Of a stretch of 64,000 bases of DNA, positions 59,501 through 64,000 are shown in pieces; positions within the stretch are counted from its first letter, which is position 1; every line of letters begins with the position of its first letter. The notes below the pieces were generated by a model, which saw only the letters and a list, made by a program, of their open reading frames with translations, searched no databases and was not told where the DNA came from. This stretch comes from Ascaris suum (lineage: Eukaryota; Nematoda; Chromadorea; Rhabditida; Ascarididae). The position numbers were made by a program, and so were the translations under genes. Where the stretch lies: the NCBI GenBank assembly GCA_013433145.1, contig CM024188.1, forward strand, positions 3,348,001-3,412,000, written 5' to 3'.

Positions 59501-60400
59501 TCGATGAATATACAGCGGTATGCAAGTTGAGCACGAGCTCTAGCTGATCTTAAAGCAACGTAAACATGTGACTGGTTTGTACTGTTGAAATTTGTTGCAT
59601 CGCGTCAACGCATTTATCCGCGCTGCCAGATTGCCGAACTTTCAGTGAGGATCTCTTCGCTGAATTTCTCTCGACGAATTTTCTCTCACTTACCTCTCCA
59701 CCTATTGAGCCGTAGTCTATTCCTGTTAAATATGGCTTCCTTTTCTGCTCAACGTTTCTTGAGTTCATCAAATGCTTTGCCTACAATATTCATCCCTCAA
59801 AGACTTTATGATTTTTATGCAACAAAAAATAACGGTTATATTTTTTGATGAAAGTGAAATCGCGTGCTTCAGCTCTTTCTGAATATTTCATTAGAAAGTG
59901 TCTATAAAATTCCTTCGTCGTATAGAACATGATTTCATTTTCATACAACAGTGTCCACTTCTTTATCGTTTTATTCGAATTGTTTGTTTTGAGATGTACA
60001 ATAATGTAGTCATTTCCGGTTTTTTAATGATATTCATTCTGCGCCCAAGAAGTGTCTCGAAATTCTTCTCCCATCTCTCTTCCTTTTCTTTCTCTGCTTT
60101 TTTGATTTTTATGTTCTTCTGTGCCACCTTTGGTAGTATCAGCAAATGAATATTTTTAAGCACTTATCGCGGTATAAATAACCTTCGCGGTGAAAATTTG
60201 GAGCAATTTGGATTATATTGCTCTAGAATGTAAATCAACCTTGATCAAGTCATCCTTTTGCTTTTTCAATGATTTCGGCATGTAAATTATCGAGATGTCG
60301 CCAATTTTTCTGTTTTATTATTCCATCATTTCATAGCTGCACTTTTCACAAAAAAAAAAACGCTGCGGCAATTTTACTGAGAATCACAGAATTAAGTATA
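56560..60400. other. Intergenic stretch between K2P and troponin I
   Basis: No supported gene. Open frames at 57452-57679 (plus) and 59550-59771 (minus) have somewhat protein-like composition but no splice or homology support. Enhancers for the troponin gene would be expected here, but I see no motif I can defend. Confidence 0.35.
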
Positions 60401-60408
60401 AATTCAGA

Positions 60409-61282
60409 ATGTGTGACGATAATGAACTTCCACTCTGCCCTGAAGAAGAGGGAAATATCCGCTGGGGCGGACCAATGGGAGATGATGAAGAGGATGATGA
60501 CGTGAGTTTCTTTCCGCATGTAGAGTTTTCATGTTTAAATTTTGGAAAGCACATCAACTTACTTAAGCAATGAAATTCTTTTCAAGATGAAACAGGCTGC
60601 AGGATTTGTGGGTGCAGTGCCTCATGGTAACGAAACAAAGAATGGTGAGGATGATTTTATGTTGTCCTTTCGAAAACCGAGAAACAAAAACCTTCTTTGG
60701 CAGGTAGCTTCGACTTGTATTAGTTAGTTTAAGGACTTGCAAGTAAAGAAATAATTAGAGCGAATGACAGAAAATCAGTTTTCACAATCATCGCATGGGA
60801 TTTGCATTCATTTTGGCAATCTTTGAAAGTATTAACTATAACGGTATGCAAGGATTGGTTAAATATCAATATTTTCCAATGGGTTTTTTGTGAAAGTTTT
60901 GAGAGTGTGAATTGTAAAAATTCTAGACGAAAAAGGCGGCTGCGGAACGTGAGCGAAAGAAGGCGGAAGTGCGTCGTCGCTTAGAGGAAGCTGGCAGAGC
61001 GAAGAAAGCCAAAAAAGGCTTTTTGACACCCGAACGAAAAAAGAAGCTTCGTGTAAGCATTACCTTTTTCGCGCTGTTTGATTCCAACATTATTTAAGGG
61101 AGCAAACAACAATTCAATCGCTATTTTCACATCGATTCAAATGGCTTTTATTTTTCAGAAGCTGCTAATGATGAAAGCAGCTGAGGATCTGAAGCAACAA
61201 CAAATGTTGAAAGAGCAAGAGCGACAACGTGTATTACAAGAAAGAATTATTCCTCTACCAGACCTCGATAATGCTGATGATG
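60409..61282 (+). CDS. tni: Troponin I, N-terminal exons (partial at 3' end)
   Basis: Inhibitory subunit of the troponin complex on muscle thin filaments. Exons: 60409-60501 (31 codons), optional 60587-60703 (39 codons), 60927-61052 (42 codons), 61159-61282 (41 codons plus one base). Exon 1 starts at ATG just after AAATTCAG, a possible splice-leader acceptor, and is acidic, ending GDDEEDDD. The third exon holds the nematode signature [20 protein letters not shown] followed by RKKKLR; the fourth continues [20 protein letters not shown] and [11 protein letters not shown]. This matches nematode troponin I up to the troponin-C binding region. The inhibitory region and C-terminal half were not found in the 2.7 kb that follow; they probably lie beyond the window after a long intron. 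Which paralogue it is cannot be told. Confidence 0.9.
60587..60703 (+). CDS. Candidate troponin I cassette exon
   Basis: The acceptor ATTCTTTTCAAG and the donor TGGCAG|GTAGCT bound exactly 39 codons in phase 0 at both ends, so inclusion or skipping keeps the troponin I frame. The peptide runs [20 protein letters not shown], then an acidic and a basic part. It could also serve as an alternative first exon because it begins with ATG. I know no equivalent in other troponin I proteins. Confidence 0.4.
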
Positions 61283-64000
61283 GTTAGCTAATATGATGAG
61301 ACTTGCATTGTTTGATTTGAAAATCAATTTTGAAAACGAATCACATTCAAGGTAAAATGACATCGTTTCGATACTTGCAATTTTGATGTAGACATCTTGT
61401 GACTTTTTGATGAAGTGAACTAGCAGCAGTACATCCAATTGCGCCTATCAAAAAACAACAGATTCCCTTATCGACTAGGCTACACGCCAAAAATCACCCT
61501 TACATAATGGGTAAACAAAGCCGTCTAGCAGAAATGGACGTTTCTCAACGGACGAAAGTTCCCTCATAGCCTCTTGCTGTGAAAAATTAAATGCTGCGGT
61601 ACATAGTGTGTTATTCGATGTCTTCAAATCCTCCAATGGAAAAAAAATATGAACGCGTCACAGCTGCTGATGCGACATGTGTGTTTTCCGCAAGTGTTCA
61701 CGGAAACTCCTTACAACGTTATAACTTCTGTACATCTCTTTGCAACTACATTCAAATCGTACGGACCGCTTATTTCGTTCGTCAGATAGATGAAAATTAT
61801 GGCATCGAAATTTAGTGGCGAAAATCTATTCATAGGTGAGCACTTGTCCTCAAATTTGCTGTTGCTGTTTCCGTTCTGCACGAGTAATTCAAATTTTAGA
61901 GCAGCATATATCTACAAATGAAATATGCTTTCCTTTAGATCAGTTCGGTATTAGCAACAAATTTTTTTTTTTGGCCAAGAAATTGCACAATGATCGGTTG
62001 CATCAATAGGCACTAATTCCTTGTTTTCTTTAGAATGCAGCAAAATTGCAAAAGCTGCATTATGCGACAATCGAATCTGTTTCGTTCTCACTTGCTTGAA
62101 CTGAGGAACCACCAGACCTAAAATTTGACGTCTTTGGCTTCCCTACTAAAGCGTCAGGTTAACCCATCAATCTCGTTTGCATCCGGAAGGGATTAAAGCC
62201 ACATATGTTCGCCAAAATGGGCCAAAAAACTGCAGCGGCTGTCGCATCGCATTTTACAGCCGGTCATGTAGCACAAAATAATCTTCTGCAAGAATTTGTA
62301 CAAGCAAACGGATCAGCTAAAGTATGAATGCGTTCCGCGAATGTTTAAAAATTTGCTGACTATTTATGAGAGTGGTGGGTCTGATGAGTGTGGCTGCAAA
62401 AGCGCTTATCGCACCGATTGCTCTGAAGTGCCCTTTCTTTCGTTTTGGGTCTAGGCTACAGATTGACGCGATAAAAGGAACTGTTTAGTTCCGCATTGCC
62501 TTGTTTTCGTCGCTATTGCGCATCAATTGTAACATTAAGCAGACGAAGAAAAGGAGCAGTCTTTCGTTCATTGTCGTTCTCTCGAAATCCACCGCATTGT
62601 GCCTTATCATCCAATATTCGGCTCAAGTCTCGACAATATAATCAGGTTCTTGAAGTGTGATCTAGCAAGCCTTCAGATCAATTAAGCAGCATCACGAGCA
62701 CGGTTTGATGTTGCTAGTTGTCCCGTTTCTTTTACAAAGCAAACACGTCACTATGTGCCCGTTAACAACAAGATCCATCTCGTATTTCATAACGTTGTCT
62801 GATTCCCTTAGAATATATTGCGGTTCATTCTTTCCCAAATCCTTTACGCAAGTATGTTAAAATCATTCGCCATAATCTCTTGAAACTTTCTGTGAACGAT
62901 ATGGCAGAATACCGCAAGGAAGATGCGGAGCTTGTAGGATGACTTGCAACGGAACTAGACGAATATAGCGCCACATTTTGTGACATTTTGTGAACGTTTC
63001 ACAATACAGCACCACTATATAGCACCCAATATAGCACCACTAAAACGTTTTGTTCTTTCTTTTGAAAATATTTGCTTTGCGGTGATTTTCGAAAACCGAT
63101 TTTTTAACCACTCTGAAGTTTTTTTTTTTTTTGTTCAACACATCGACAGCTGCAACCTCCAGAAAGACTTTCTACATGAGTTATCTCTCATACAAAAGCA
63201 GCCAATATTCTTTCAAACATCACGCAAGTCTTGGGGAAATGTGGCGAAGGGTAGAAAATTTTCCCGTGAGGAGGAATGAAACCAGTGCAGAATTTTTTTA
63301 ATGTTCAAATTTGTGAGGTAAGCTGGATTTGATCATCATTTCTTTCTACCGCTTCTTGGTCCTCTAGAGAGGACGGAGGGGGAGGGAAGGTCTCTAAATC
63401 CCATCCCCAACCTCCATTCATTTTCGAACGCCAATGACTGGCATAAATACCTCGATAGTGCCGTTTCCATACCTGTTCGTCTTATGACCTTTAATCTGTG
63501 ATTCATACAGAGCAAACTCGATATTCTACCTAGTTTTACTGTTCAGATATCTCAATACTAAAACGCTGCTGTGTTAAAATGTCCTCGTGCCAGAAGCAAT
63601 TGTATCAAAATGATGTGCCAAAATGGCCTGCACTATTTCTGTCACGTCATAATGATCTATTTGGAGCCACACTCCTTCGAAAAACTGACATTCTTTGCAT
63701 TCAAGAAAAACATCAGATATGAACATTGGTGCATAAATAATGGAGAGCAAATATATAGACATCTTTTGTTGTAAAGCCGACGGCAGGCATGTCAGACTTT
63801 GACTGATAGCCTTGCGGTAAACGAATGTATGTAGCGTCTACCTGTGAGATCCGAAACCAGGTTTTTCAACTTCACGTGCACATGGTATAATCGACTAAGC
63901 TGCCGGTCGCTGTTTCATGCCTCATTCCTTCTATGCCCAACTTTTTTAATTTCCTCATTCCCACCGCACCATCGTGATGTGCAAACCGGAATGAAGCATA
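61283..64000. other. Troponin I intron or intergenic DNA, nothing firm
   Basis: No exon of the conserved troponin I C-terminal half is recognisable. Coding-like scraps exist: 61591-61815 (plus) and a 40-codon ORF at 62205-62327 (MFAKMGQKTAAAVASHFTAG). Neither has splice or homology support. A G-rich run lies near 63369-63389. Confidence 0.35.

Noticed and set aside
61815..61835. 20-bp mini-exon (acceptor AAATTTAG, donor GTGAGC) that would continue troponin I as VAKIYS
   Set aside because: It ends in an in-frame TAG and is far too short to replace the conserved C-terminal half.

Overview
The window is animal nuclear DNA, AT-rich, with small exons split by introns of about 50 bp to 3.3 kb, short polypyrimidine-TTTCAG acceptors, long (TA)n arrays, an RTE-type LINE and a mariner-like element. 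This architecture, the nematode-style troponin I and the TWK-type two-pore-domain potassium channel point to a nematode, most likely clade V (strongylid/hookworm-like). The species assignment is inference. No CRISPR, operon-like bacterial gene, integron or phage gene is visible.

Layout. 1-1,500: repeat-rich block with a diverged GC-rich tandem duplication, a short direct repeat, a tRNA-like sequence and a 16-bp minisatellite with an inverted portion. 3.6-8 kb: coding-like exons, mostly on the minus strand, of unknown family. 10.5 kb: (TA)n. 12.7-14.4 kb: coding-like plus-strand pieces that do not assemble cleanly. 19.6-23.2 kb: minus-strand coding-like pieces, one with a very good intron. 28.2-33.0 kb: a transposon cluster in which a decayed RTE LINE and a decayed mariner-like element, both on the minus strand, alternate with three long (TA)n arrays. 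33-44 kb: almost empty AT-rich DNA with one possible old LINE fragment near 40 kb.

Two genes are firm. A ten-exon plus-strand gene at 45,326-56,248 encodes a complete 528-aa TWK/K2P potassium channel. All ten exon phases agree, both pore loops and four membrane helices are present, and the second selectivity filter carries Leu where Thr is usual. Its 3.3-kb intron holds a near-perfect 0.25-kb inverted repeat and a (TA)n array. At 60,409-61,282 lie the first three or four exons of troponin I on the plus strand; the conserved C-terminal half is not recognisable before the window ends.

The two firm genes are both expected in excitable tissue: a K2P channel sets resting membrane potential and troponin I regulates thin filaments. 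Their adjacency need not mean co-regulation. The other gene calls are exon-level proposals made by eye from open frames and splice signals, with confidence set accordingly. No clearly new biological system was found; the most interesting leads are the altered second pore filter, the intronic foldback element, the possible troponin I cassette exon and the (TA)n-bounded transposon cluster.
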